DNA of 35,949 nucleotides from an uncultured Clostridia bacterium. Its GTDB lineage: Bacteria > Bacillota > Clostridia > UBA1381. Made by a program: the position numbers and the translations under genes. Of this stretch, positions 8,449 to 15,812 are shown piece after piece (the first letter of the stretch is position 1; each line of letters starts with the position of its first letter). A model generated the notes under the pieces. That model made no database searches, was not told the DNA's origin, and saw only the letters and a list, made by a program, of their open reading frames with translations. The DNA is taken from NCBI GenBank assembly GCA_947628515.1, contig CANRAG010000014.1, positions 1 to 35,949 on the forward strand. The letters are read 5' to 3'.

Positions 8449-9717
8449 ATGAAGTATATAAAAGCGGCAGCGGCGATAATTATGATGCTTATGCTCACGT
8501 CATGCGTTGGTGAGGAGCCGGATAATATTGTATATGTAACGGCGCTCGGCATAGACAAACAGGACGACGGATATGTGTACACACTTCAGTTTGCGCAGCC
8601 GGTAAAGATAAGCGGCGGAGCGGCGGAGGAAGGCGGAACGGGCGGAAAAATTGTCGAAAACATCTCGGTTGAAGCGCCCACCGTTTATTCGGCGATAAGC
8701 AATGCAAACGCGATAATATCAAAAAACCTGTCAATGTCCCATGCGAAAATTTTTGTAATATCATCCGAGATTGCCAAAGGCGGACTTAAGGAAATAAACG
8801 ATGTTTTTATAAGAAGCAACGATATACGTCCGGATATATTTTTTGTAATAGCAAAGGACGCGGGGAAATATCTTGAAAATGTAAAGCCTAATTTTGAGAT
8901 TAATCCGGTAAAATATTATCAGCTTATATATGAAAACAGGGACAGAAACTCCATACCCCGAACCACCGCCATGGATTTCTATACCTCATGTATTTGCCGA
9001 ACGCGTGATTGCCTTCTTCCTTACGCCGGTGTGGCAAAGACGGAGGACGATAAAAAACAGGACGGCGAGGAAAAGGAGGAGGAGAACAAGGCGAGCAAAA
9101 ACGAAAGCATGAAGGATGCGGAAATGAACAAGGGCGGCTTTGAGGACAGCACGAGAAACTATTTTGCGGGACAGGCGGGAAAAAAGATAACAAACAAAAG
9201 CGAGTCCCTGGGCGCGGCGGTATTTAAAGGCGATAAATATGTGGGAAATCTGGGCAGCACGGACGCGGAGCTGTATAATATTCTCATAAATAAGTTCAGA
9301 GAAATCAGCGTTACCTTTAATTCCGGCGTGGATCCGGAAAGCCCGATTACGCTGGAGCTGGAGGAAAAGACAAATCCGAAGTTTAAAATCGACACGGAAA
9401 AAAAGCATGTGGAAGTATATTTAACTCTTGAAAGCGAGCTGTTATCCGCTCCCGCAAAATACCGTGAGAGCGTAAGTATTCAAGAGACAAATAAATCCGT
9501 GTCGGAAATGCTTAGCAAGGCCGCGGAGGATCTTATAGAGAAATTATACGGAAAGTATAATGTGGACGCGATGGGCGTGCGCGGTATGCTGAGACGCGAG
9601 TTTATAACTCTTGACGAGTATGATAATTATTGCAAATCCTTCAAACCGCGTCAATGGAGCTTTTCCGTTCACACGAATTTAAAAATCAAACGAACGGGAA
9701 TGACGGATTATCACTGA
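8449..9717 (+). CDS. Spore germination receptor lipoprotein subunit C (GerAC/GerKC family)
   Basis: Lipoprotein subunit of the germinant receptor, anchored on the outer face of the inner spore membrane. The signal peptide ends in a lipobox with Cys at about residue 19 (MLMLTSC). The mature start VYVTALGIDKQDDGYVYTLQ is characteristic of the family, and the C-terminal domain (about 250-420) ends with SVHTNLKIKRTGM. An unusual acidic and lysine-rich low-complexity insertion lies around residues 197-230 (KKQDGEEKEEENKASKNES), which is longer than I expect for the family. Total length of 422 is slightly large for that reason. The GAAAGGAG ribosome site is good. It is third in the operon, separated from the B gene only by a parS site. 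Confidence 0.94.
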   Translation: MKYIKAAAAIIMMLMLTSCVGEEPDNIVYVTALGIDKQDDGYVYTLQFAQPVKISGGAAEEGGTGGKIVENISVEAPTVYSAISNANAIISKNLSMSHAKIFVISSEIAKGGLKEINDVFIRSNDIRPDIFFVIAKDAGKYLENVKPNFEINPVKYYQLIYENRDRNSIPRTTAMDFYTSCICRTRDCLLPYAGVAKTEDDKKQDGEEKEEENKASKNESMKDAEMNKGGFEDSTRNYFAGQAGKKITNKSESLGAAVFKGDKYVGNLGSTDAELYNILINKFREISVTFNSGVDPESPITLELEEKTNPKFKIDTEKKHVEVYLTLESELLSAPAKYRESVSIQETNKSVSEMLSKAAEDLIEKLYGKYNVDAMGVRGMLRREFITLDEYDNYCKSFKPRQWSFSVHTNLKIKRTGMTDYH

Positions 9718-9738
9718 TTTGGGAGCAAAAGGCAAATT

Positions 9739-9915
9739 ATGGGAATAAATATTTTATTTGCGCTTTTATTTGCGTTTATCATTATAAGAACAATAGCGTA
9801 TGGAGTATATTCTATACGAAACACCGGTATAACCGGCGGAATAAGCGTGTTTGCGCTTAGCGCCGCGGTTATAGCGGCAAGCTATATATTGTTGTTTACA
9901 GACAGGGGCATATGA
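9739..9915 (+). CDS. 58-residue membrane protein at the end of the ger operon
   Basis: Short open frame from an ATG 21 bases after the C-subunit stop, preceded by GGGAGCAAAAGG, which can serve as a ribosome site though spaced slightly long. The product has two predicted transmembrane helices (about 3-19, INILFALLFAFIIIRTI, and about 37-54, SVFALSAAVIAASYILLF) joined by a short loop with NTGITGG. Ger operons in Bacillus and Clostridia sometimes include a small D-type membrane protein with two transmembrane segments that modulates the receptor; this could be an equivalent, but I do not recognise the sequence. The terminator at 9935-9976 follows closely, supporting it as the last gene of the operon. 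Confidence 0.72.
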   Translation: MGINILFALLFAFIIIRTIAYGVYSIRNTGITGGISVFALSAAVIAASYILLFTDRGI

Positions 9916-9934
9916 ATTAATTGTCGGATGCGCG

Positions 9935-9976
9935 TAATCCGTACGAGCGCGGTATATACCACGCCCGTACGGATTA
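9935..9976 (+). terminator. Intrinsic terminator after the ger operon
   Basis: TAATCCGTACG and CGTACGGATTA form a perfect 11-base-pair stem around a 20-base loop that can pair further (GGTATATACC). It is followed by the T-rich stretch TTGTGTTATT. Confidence 0.75.
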
Positions 9977-10179
9977 TTGTGTTATTACAATTCAATTGAG
10001 CCGCTTTTCGCTTTTTAAGACAGCGGAATATTAAACAATATAACAGTAAATTTTCATTTATCTCACCATTGGTACAATATCGCTCGTGCATATGGCGCTG
10101 TATTCGGACAATCCCTACAAAATATATGTGGCACTGTATCGCATATATGCATGTGAGACTGTATCGCGAAGCCCTCTGC

Positions 10180-10242
10180 GGAACAGGCCGTCCCGCGCGC
10201 AAAACATTATGGGAAATTGCGCGCTCTGGGACAACCTGTTCC
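10180..10242. repeat. Stem-loop A inside the 657-base element
   Basis: Nested perfect arms in order: GGAACAGG, then GTCCC, then GCGCGC, an 18-base loop, then GCGCGC, GGGAC and CCTGTTCC, with only short bulges between. Read on the minus strand the loop is AATTTCCCATAATGTTTT, which is also the loop of the copy at the window start. Confidence 0.9.
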
Positions 10243-10543
10243 GTGGGCTTAACATACTGTATCGTATGCGGTGCATGCGGCAATCACATTGTTTATACTA
10301 TGACTCTTAAATACAGTATCATGTATGTATATACTGTGCTGTATCGCATGGTTCCCTCTGTAATTCATGTGCAAATTTTTGCAATGTTCACATAAAAGAC
10401 TGTATCGTGTGTGCTAATACAGCGGACTATATCAAATTCTTCTATATAATTTATGCAATTTATCTACTCTGCCCCATGAGACAGATTATCGTTGCGCGTG
10501 CGGAGAAATATGTTTCGCATTGGAATATGTTAATCACGGATTT

Positions 10544-10609
10544 GGGGCGGTGTGCCGTCGGAGCGCGCATTTCCCTTTGTCCTAGCGCGCGGAGAGGGCA
10601 TACCGCCCC
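10544..10609. repeat. Stem-loop B inside the 657-base element
   Basis: Outer arms GGGGCGGTGTGCC and GGCATACCGCCCC pair over 13 bases with one G-U, enclosing GCGCGC/GCGCGC arms around ATTTCCCTTTGTCCTA. It is a diverged, inverted counterpart of stem-loop A: same GCGCGC inner stem and the same ATTTCCC in the loop. Confidence 0.88.
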
Positions 10610-10800
10610 ACAGAAGCCGCGCGATAAAGTACCGCATGCATATGCAATACATTCTCACATGCATATGCAATACAGTGCCACTTGTAGAATAAACGAAAAT
10701 TTATTAACTTTGTTGGATAAGCTGACGGTAAACGGTGGTCGTTTTAAGGCCGAACAATGTTTTCGTAACAAAAATGTAAATAAAGATTAGCAAAAAACTA

Positions 10801-10829
10801 TTGAAATTGTGGTTGATATATGATAGAAT
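10801..10829 (+). promoter_or_regulatory. Upstream promoter P1 of the BMC operon (candidate)
   Basis: TTGAAA (10801-10806) and TAGAAT (10824-10829) with a 17-base spacer, just beyond the right end of the 657-base element. Weaker than P2, but well spaced. Confidence 0.5.
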
Positions 10830-10845
10830 ATACAATATAGAGTAT

Positions 10846-10862
10846 TTCTGTATGGAACAGAA
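10846..10862. promoter_or_regulatory. Candidate operator between the two BMC promoters
   Basis: Inverted repeat TTCTGT-N5-ACAGAA, lying downstream of P1 and upstream of P2. It is not followed by a T-run, so it is not a terminator. Its size and place fit a repressor or activator site, but no regulator gene is linked to the operon within the window. Confidence 0.4.
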
Positions 10863-10900
10863 CGGTAATTTTGTGAAATTTATTTTTTAATAAAAAAGCC

Positions 10901-10929
10901 TTTACAAAGAAGGTAAAATGTTGTATAAT
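10901..10929 (+). promoter_or_regulatory. Main promoter P2 of the BMC operon
   Basis: TTTACA (10901-10906) and a perfect TATAAT (10924-10929) with a 17-base spacer. Predicted start is near 10936, giving a leader of about 47 bases to the aldolase ATG. Confidence 0.8.
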
Positions 10930-10982
10930 AAAAGAAAAGCAAAATAAAACCAAAAAAAACAAAAAGAAAGAGGGTAACACAT

Positions 10983-11870
10983 ATGTACAAGTCCGATTAT
11001 GAAATAAAAAAGGAAATGTGCGAAATCGGCAGAAGAATTTACAATGACGGTTTCGTGGCCGCAAACGACGGTAACTTTTCCGTGAAAATCGACGAAAACA
11101 CTTTCTATGTTACACCGACAGGAGTTTCAAAGGGCTTTATGACGCCGGAAATGATTTGCAAGGTGGACGGCAAGGGCAACCTCAAGGAGTCGAACGGGCA
11201 GTGGAAGCCGTCGTCGGAGTTCAAGATGCACCTTAAGGTTTATCAGGAAAGATCGGATGTAAACGCGGTTGTTCACGCGCATCCGCCCATTGCCACAGCG
11301 TTCGCCATCGCGGGCGTATCGCTTGACAAGCTCATTATGCCGGAGGCTGTCATATTCCTCGGCGCGGTTCCGATTGCTCAGTACGGCACACCGTCAACAA
11401 TGGAAATTCCGGAGTCGCTTACGCCGTATCTGCATGATTACGACGCAATCCTTCTTGCGAACCACGGCGCGCTTACCTTTGGCTGCGACCTGAACACCGC
11501 GTTCTTCAGAATGGAATCGACAGAGTTCTACGCGAAGCTTCTGATGTACGCGAGACTTCTCGGCGGCGAAAAGGAAATTCCGTGCGGCGAGGTTAAGAAG
11601 CTTATCGACTTAAGAAAGCAGTTCGGCGTTCCGGGTAAGCACCCGATGGAGAAGCTTTGTCCGGGCTGTTTCGCGGGTGATGACACATGCGCTATGACCC
11701 CGTCGGAGGCAAATGAAAAATACGGTAAGGAATCGAGCGCGCATTATCACGGATTTCAGCCGCTCCCGTCGCAGGTATGCCCGACTCCGAACAAGGGCTG
11801 CAGCGACGCTGACATAGAAAAGATTGTAAAAGAGGTTACAAAGAGAGTAATCGAGCAGTACAATAAGTAA
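10983..11870 (+). CDS. Class II aldolase (fuculose/rhamnulose-1-phosphate aldolase-like), BMC-targeted
   Basis: Zinc aldolase of the FucA/RhaD/adducin family that splits a ketose 1-phosphate into DHAP and an aldehyde, L-lactaldehyde if the substrate is fuculose-1-P or rhamnulose-1-P. Glu79 (in PSSEF), His98 and His100 (in VVHAHPP) and His161 (in ANHGAL) reproduce the spacing of the E. coli FucA catalytic Glu73 and zinc ligands His92, His94 and His155. At 295 residues it is about 80 longer than FucA. The extra C-terminus holds a Cys-rich segment (LCPGC...DTC...QVCPTPNKGC) and ends in an amphipathic helix (DADIEKIVKEVTKRVIEQYN) that looks like a BMC encapsulation peptide. First gene of the BMC operon; GAGGG lies 9-10 bases upstream of the ATG. 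The substrate is inferred. Confidence 0.9.
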   Translation: MYKSDYEIKKEMCEIGRRIYNDGFVAANDGNFSVKIDENTFYVTPTGVSKGFMTPEMICKVDGKGNLKESNGQWKPSSEFKMHLKVYQERSDVNAVVHAHPPIATAFAIAGVSLDKLIMPEAVIFLGAVPIAQYGTPSTMEIPESLTPYLHDYDAILLANHGALTFGCDLNTAFFRMESTEFYAKLLMYARLLGGEKEIPCGEVKKLIDLRKQFGVPGKHPMEKLCPGCFAGDDTCAMTPSEANEKYGKESSAHYHGFQPLPSQVCPTPNKGCSDADIEKIVKEVTKRVIEQYNK

Positions 11871-11908
11871 TTGTACATAAATTTTATAATGAACAGGAGC
11901 TGAAACAC

Positions 11909-12457
11909 ATGATGACCATTGACGATATGGTTTCACAGGTTGCCAAGATAACCGGTGTTGCTCCGAAATCAGAGTCCGAAACAAATCCCGATATTATAAA
12001 AGAAGCGGTTAAGCTTGAAGCAAAGGTTCCGGTAAGCTTAAGAACAAAGCCCGCGATAGGGCTTTCTCTTGCAAAGGAAATCGCGTACTGCATTGAAAAG
12101 GCGGCGGAAATTATCGGCGTTAACGCGGTTATAGCGATAGTGGACGAGGGCGGACGGCTAATACTGCTTGAAGCTATGGACGATTCTTACATAGCGAGCA
12201 TACAGGCGGCGCAAGACAAAGCGTTTACCGCGGTATCGCTTAAAATGCCCACGCATGAAGCGCTGAAAGCATCGCGCGGCGGCGCGCTTGACGGCTATAC
12301 GAACGGCAACGGAATACTCATGCTTGCCGGCGGCTGTCCGATACGGTATGAAAATTCGATTATCGGCGGCATAGGCGTATCGGGAGGGACAAAGGATCAG
12401 GATATGATGCTTGCGTATACAGGCATAGCGTATTTTGAAAAAAGAATCAAGACATAA
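11909..12457 (+). CDS. GlcG/PduO C-terminal-domain-like protein (DUF336), BMC-associated
   Basis: Single-domain relative of GlcG, HbpS and the C-terminal domain of PduO; several such proteins bind heme or flavin-type cofactors. The domain spans about residues 45-180 with the family blocks VIAIVDEGGRLILLEAMDD, AQDKAFTAVSLKMPTHE and IIGGIGVSGGTKDQD. The first 18 or so residues (MMTIDDMVSQVAKITGV) form an amphipathic helix followed by a linker, resembling an encapsulation peptide. The PduO adenosyltransferase domain is absent, and no B12-dependent enzyme is present, so a cobalamin role is unlikely. The exact role is unknown. Start could be 11909 or 11912. It lies 38 bases after the aldolase gene. 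Confidence 0.85.
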   Translation: MMTIDDMVSQVAKITGVAPKSESETNPDIIKEAVKLEAKVPVSLRTKPAIGLSLAKEIAYCIEKAAEIIGVNAVIAIVDEGGRLILLEAMDDSYIASIQAAQDKAFTAVSLKMPTHEALKASRGGALDGYTNGNGILMLAGGCPIRYENSIIGGIGVSGGTKDQDMMLAYTGIAYFEKRIKT

Positions 12458-12481
12458 ATCTTATCAGAAGGGAGCAGCGAC

Positions 12482-13900
12482 ATGGTAGATGAACAGAAGG
12501 TAAGCCGCATAGTAAAGGACGTTCTTTCAAAGATGGATTTATCCGCGATCAACAAACCGACCCGCAAGCAGCTTGGCGTATTTGACACGATGGAAGAAGC
12601 GCTCGCGGCCGTAAACAAGGCTTATGTTCAATTCAGAAAATACAATAAGGCTCAGCGCGAAGCCATAATAAGTGAAATAAGAAAGCTAACGCATGCCGAG
12701 GCCGAAACAATGGCGAAGCTTGCCGTTGAAGACACGGGCATGGGCAATGTGTATCACAAAATTCTTAAGCATCATCTTGTGGCCGACAAAACGCTCGGCA
12801 CGGAGGATCTTGACACAAGAGCGTTTTCCGGCGACGGCGGACTGACGCTTGTGGAAATGGGCCCGTACGGAATTATAGGCGCTATTACGCCGTCAACAAA
12901 TCCGAGCTGTACAATCATATGCAACAGTATCTGTATGCTCGCGGGCGGCAACGGCATAATATTCAATCCGCATCCGCATGCTAAGAGAATTTCCGCGTAC
13001 ACCGTAGATCTCGTAAACCGCGCGGTACAGGCCGCGGGCGGCCCCGAAAACATAGTTGCGACGGTAGCCAATCCGACGATGGAGACGTCAAACATGATGG
13101 TAAATCACCCATCGGTAAAGATGCTTGTCGCGACGGGCGGACCGGGCGTAGTAAAGATGCTTCTTTCATCGGGAAAGAAGGCAATCGGCGCGGGAGCGGG
13201 CAATCCGCCGGTAATCGTTGACGAGACGGCGGACATAAAGAAGGCCGCGAAGGACATCGTTGACGGATGCACGTTTGATAATAATCTTCCCTGTATTGCG
13301 GAGAAGGAAGTGTTCGCAATAAGCGCAATTGCCGACGAGCTTATACATTATATGCTTCAGAACGGATGCTATATGTTAAGCGACCCGCAGGTTAAGCAGC
13401 TTGAAGATGTGGTGCTCGTGACGAAGAAGAACAAGGCGGGCAAGGAAGTGCGCGTAATTAACAAGGATTGGGTAGGCCGCGACGCTAAGAAAATTCTTGC
13501 GCAAATCGGCGTTCAGGCGTCGGACGATATAAGATGTATCATCTGTGAAACAGACTTTAGTCAGGCGTTTGTTCAGACAGAGCTTATGATGCCTATTCTT
13601 CCGATTGTGCGTGTCGAAACATTTGATGAGGCTGTGGAAATGGCGGTAAAGGCCGAGCACGGAAACAGACATTCGGCACATCTGCACTCAAAGAATGTTG
13701 ACCATATGACTCAATACGCAAAGGCTATTGAGACGACAATATTTGTAAAGAATGCTCCGAGCTATGCGGGCATAGGCTTTAACGCCGAGGGCTGGACCAC
13801 GTTCACAATAGCGGGACCGACAGGCGAGGGCATAACGTCGCCCAGAAGCTTTACAAGACTGAGAAGATGCGTGCTTTCAGACGCTCTTTACATCATATAG
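12482..13900 (+). CDS. CoA-acylating aldehyde dehydrogenase (PduP/EutE-like)
   Basis: Oxidises an aldehyde to its acyl-CoA with NAD+ and CoA inside the compartment. The catalytic cysteine is Cys271 in the diagnostic FDNNLPCIAEKE block. The cofactor region shows GAITPSTNPS (about 133-142), GGNGIIFNPHPHAK and GAGAGNPPVIVDETAD. Length of 472 residues is normal for PduP. The N-terminus (EQKVSRIVKDVLSKMDL, about 4-20) is the expected amphipathic encapsulation peptide followed by a short linker. The AAGGGAG ribosome site is good, 25 bases after the GlcG-like gene. With an aldolase upstream and PduL downstream, the likely reaction is lactaldehyde to lactoyl-CoA, though acetaldehyde or propanal cannot be excluded. 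Confidence 0.95.
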   Translation: MVDEQKVSRIVKDVLSKMDLSAINKPTRKQLGVFDTMEEALAAVNKAYVQFRKYNKAQREAIISEIRKLTHAEAETMAKLAVEDTGMGNVYHKILKHHLVADKTLGTEDLDTRAFSGDGGLTLVEMGPYGIIGAITPSTNPSCTIICNSICMLAGGNGIIFNPHPHAKRISAYTVDLVNRAVQAAGGPENIVATVANPTMETSNMMVNHPSVKMLVATGGPGVVKMLLSSGKKAIGAGAGNPPVIVDETADIKKAAKDIVDGCTFDNNLPCIAEKEVFAISAIADELIHYMLQNGCYMLSDPQVKQLEDVVLVTKKNKAGKEVRVINKDWVGRDAKKILAQIGVQASDDIRCIICETDFSQAFVQTELMMPILPIVRVETFDEAVEMAVKAEHGNRHSAHLHSKNVDHMTQYAKAIETTIFVKNAPSYAGIGFNAEGWTTFTIAGPTGEGITSPRSFTRLRRCVLSDALYII

Positions 13901-13918
13901 GAAAAGAGGTGTTTTGAA

Positions 13919-15145
13919 ATGGCAATTAATGAAAATGAAATAGCCGCTCTTGTGCAGCAGGTATTGCGCGAAATGACGGGCGGCGTGCCGGCTGCTTCGG
14001 CAGCGCCCGCAAATCAGCGCGGCGGCGGAGATATTCCGAAAACGGCGCATGTAGCGGTGCTTACGGGACTTAAGCATTTTGATATAAAAGAATATCCCAT
14101 ACCGGAGGTAGGAGACGACGATATTCTCGTTAAGGTCGAGGGCTGCGGAGTATGCGGCACCGACGCGCACGAGTTCAAGGTTGACCCGTTCGGTCTTATT
14201 CCGGTCGCGCTCGGCCATGAGGGTACGGGCGAAATCGTAAAGATGGGCAAGAACGTAAAGGTTGACTCGGCAGGCAAGCCGGTTAAGGTTGGAGACAAGA
14301 TTGTCACATGTATGATATTTAAGGACAATCCCGATATTACAATGTTCGACCTTAACAAGCAGAATGTGGGCGGAGCCGACGTATACGGACTTCTTCCGGA
14401 CGATGATATTCATCTCAACGGCTGGTTCAGTGATTACATATTTATAAGAGGCGGCTCGTTCGGTTCGACGTTCTTTAACGTTTCCGACCTTGATCTTGAT
14501 TCAAGAATACTAATCGAGCCGTGCGCGGTTTTGGTTCACGCGGTTGAGAGAGCGAAGCAGACAAACATTATGAGGTTCAACTCAAAAGTGGTGGTTCAGG
14601 GCTGCGGACCGATAGGTCTTATCTGTATCGCTGTTCTTCGCACAATGGGTATTGAAACAATCATAGCCGTTGACGGCAACGAGCAGAGACTCGCGTTCGC
14701 AAAGAAGATGGGCGCGGCTGCCACCGTAAACTTCATGAACCACAAGGGAATAGAGGCGCTTACAGCGGCGGTGCAGGAAGCCTGCGGCGGTAAGCTTGCC
14801 GATTTTGCGTTCCAGTGCACAGGCTCGCCTGTCGCGCATGCGAACATATACCACTTTATAAGGAACGGCGGCGGACTTTGCGAGCTGGGCTTCTTCATAA
14901 ACGGCGGCGACGCGACGATCAATCCGCACTTTGATTTATGCTCAAAGGAAATCACGCTTGTCGGCTCGTGGGTATATACATTAAGAGACTATGTGACAAC
15001 ATTTGATTTCTTAAAGAGGGCTATAGGAATAGGACTTCCGATTAAAGAGCTTATTACTCACAAATTCGCTCTTGAGGATATTAACGAGGCGCTTGAGACA
15101 AACCTTGCACAGAAGGGGCTTAAGATTGCAATCGTAAACAAGTAA
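13919..15145 (+). CDS. Zinc-type alcohol dehydrogenase, BMC-targeted
   Basis: Medium-chain dehydrogenase likely to reduce part of the aldehyde to an alcohol (lactaldehyde to 1,2-propanediol) and regenerate NAD+. An encapsulation-type helix (NENEIAALVQQVLREM, about 4-19) and an Ala/Pro/Gly linker precede the GroES-like domain. Catalytic zinc residues are visible: Cys79 in GCGVCGTD, and His100-Glu101 in LGHEGTG. The Rossmann motif is VVQGCGPIGLIC (around residue 225), followed by the acidic residue in AVDGNE. The structural-zinc lobe lacks the usual four-cysteine pattern: the stretch after GDKIVTC has no CxxCxxC. It is 18 bases after the aldehyde dehydrogenase gene with an AGAGGTG site. Substrate and reaction direction are inferred from context. 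Confidence 0.9.
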   Translation: MAINENEIAALVQQVLREMTGGVPAASAAPANQRGGGDIPKTAHVAVLTGLKHFDIKEYPIPEVGDDDILVKVEGCGVCGTDAHEFKVDPFGLIPVALGHEGTGEIVKMGKNVKVDSAGKPVKVGDKIVTCMIFKDNPDITMFDLNKQNVGGADVYGLLPDDDIHLNGWFSDYIFIRGGSFGSTFFNVSDLDLDSRILIEPCAVLVHAVERAKQTNIMRFNSKVVVQGCGPIGLICIAVLRTMGIETIIAVDGNEQRLAFAKKMGAAATVNFMNHKGIEALTAAVQEACGGKLADFAFQCTGSPVAHANIYHFIRNGGGLCELGFFINGGDATINPHFDLCSKEITLVGSWVYTLRDYVTTFDFLKRAIGIGLPIKELITHKFALEDINEALETNLAQKGLKIAIVNK

Positions 15146-15167
15146 GTAACCGGAGGGAGAACATACC

Positions 15168-15509
15168 ATGAACGACGCAATCGGAATAGTCGAGATGTTC
15201 GGCTTTGTAACCGCGATAACGGCGGCGGACGCGGCGGCTAAGGCTGCGGACGTAAGAGTTATCGCAATCGATTCAAACAAGCCCGCGAATGCCGACGCGG
15301 TAGAGGTACCGCTTATCATGGCGATAAAGGTTCAGGGCGAGGTGTCGGCGGTAAAAGCTGCCGTTGACGCGGCAGTCGAGGCGGCAAACACTGTTTCGGG
15401 AGTCATTTGCAGTCATGTTATTTCGGGGCCTACGGACGATGCGATTAAGATGGCGAAGCGAATATCGGTCGGACGGGACAGAGTCGGACACATACCGATG
15501 AACGCGTAA
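15168..15509 (+). CDS. BMC-H shell protein with unusual pore loop
   Basis: Single BMC-domain protein of 113 residues expected to form hexameric shell tiles. The start [20 protein letters not shown] and the helix [20 protein letters not shown] are clear BMC matches. Where canonical members have a short pore loop with GSG, this one has an insertion, [16 protein letters not shown] (about 36-51), so its pore should be bordered by different residues. The C-terminal tail (about 86-113, ending in GHIPMNA) is also longer and unlike PduA. It starts 22 bases after the alcohol dehydrogenase with a strong GGAGGG site. It may be a special tile for enzyme attachment or for a particular metabolite, but that is inference. 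Confidence 0.9.
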   Translation: MNDAIGIVEMFGFVTAITAADAAAKAADVRVIAIDSNKPANADAVEVPLIMAIKVQGEVSAVKAAVDAAVEAANTVSGVICSHVISGPTDDAIKMAKRISVGRDRVGHIPMNA

Positions 15510-15522
15510 GGGAGGAATTGCT

Positions 15523-15795
15523 ATGCAGGCATTAGGATTACTTGAAACAAGAAGCCTTACAGGAGCAATAGACGCAACCGACGCGATGACAAAGGCGGCC
15601 GAGGTCGAGCTGGTCGGTACCGTGAAAATCGGTTCGGGACTTGTAAACGTAGTAGTAAAAGGTGAGGTAGCATCAGTAAGGGCGGCTATCGCGGCGGGCA
15701 GGACCGCGGCGGCAAAGGTCGGCGAGGTTTATGCGGCGCATGTAATTCCGCAGCCGGACGACTCTGTGGCAAAGATACTCCCCTCCTTCTATTAA
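15523..15795 (+). CDS. Canonical BMC-H shell protein (PduA/PduJ-like)
   Basis: A 90-residue BMC-domain protein expected to make the main hexameric facets. Canonical features are [20 protein letters not shown] at the start, the pore motif KIGSGLV (about 36-42), [17 protein letters not shown], and the C-terminal [16 protein letters not shown]. No extension at either end. Ribosome site GGGAGGA, 13 bases after the previous shell gene. Hexamers of this type in Pdu and Eut shells admit small polar substrates through the GSG pore. Confidence 0.96.
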   Translation: MQALGLLETRSLTGAIDATDAMTKAAEVELVGTVKIGSGLVNVVVKGEVASVRAAIAAGRTAAAKVGEVYAAHVIPQPDDSVAKILPSFY

Positions 15796-15812
15796 AAAGG
15801 GGGAATTACATA

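Larger units (their letters stand above)
10047..10703. mobile_element. 657-base MITE-like element with inverted ends and two internal stem-loops
   Basis: The left end (TAAATTTTCATTTAT...GGTACAATATCGC) and the reverse complement of the right end (TAAATTTTCGTTTAT...GGCACTGTATTGC) are imperfect inverted repeats of about 37 bases. Next to each end sits a GC-rich stem-loop (10180-10242 and 10544-10609) with the same design but in opposite orientation. Six CTGTATCG-type words punctuate the left two-thirds (10098, 10133, 10158, 10256, 10338, 10399), and inverted forms recur at the right. No open frame in it looks like a protein. A near-identical half copy lies at 1-128. These features fit a non-autonomous mobile element or REPIN-like repeat. 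I see no clear target-site duplication. It fills most of the gene-free stretch 9916-10982. Confidence 0.75.

Noticed and set aside
10407-10790. Open frame of 127 codons inside and beyond the 657-base element
   Set aside because: It runs through stem-loop B and the terminal inverted repeat, has no ribosome site, and its product has no domain-like pattern. Frames at 10069-10395 and 9882-10283 fail for the same reasons.
9916-10982. CRISPR array or plasmid-type origin
   Set aside because: The repeated words are 8-9 bases long with irregular spacing and mixed orientation. There are no uniform repeat-spacer units, no cas gene and no replication initiator gene.
11909-12457. Cobalamin adenosyltransferase (PduO)
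   Set aside because: Only the GlcG-like C-terminal type domain is present; the ATP:cob(I)alamin adenosyltransferase domain is missing and no B12 enzyme is in the operon.
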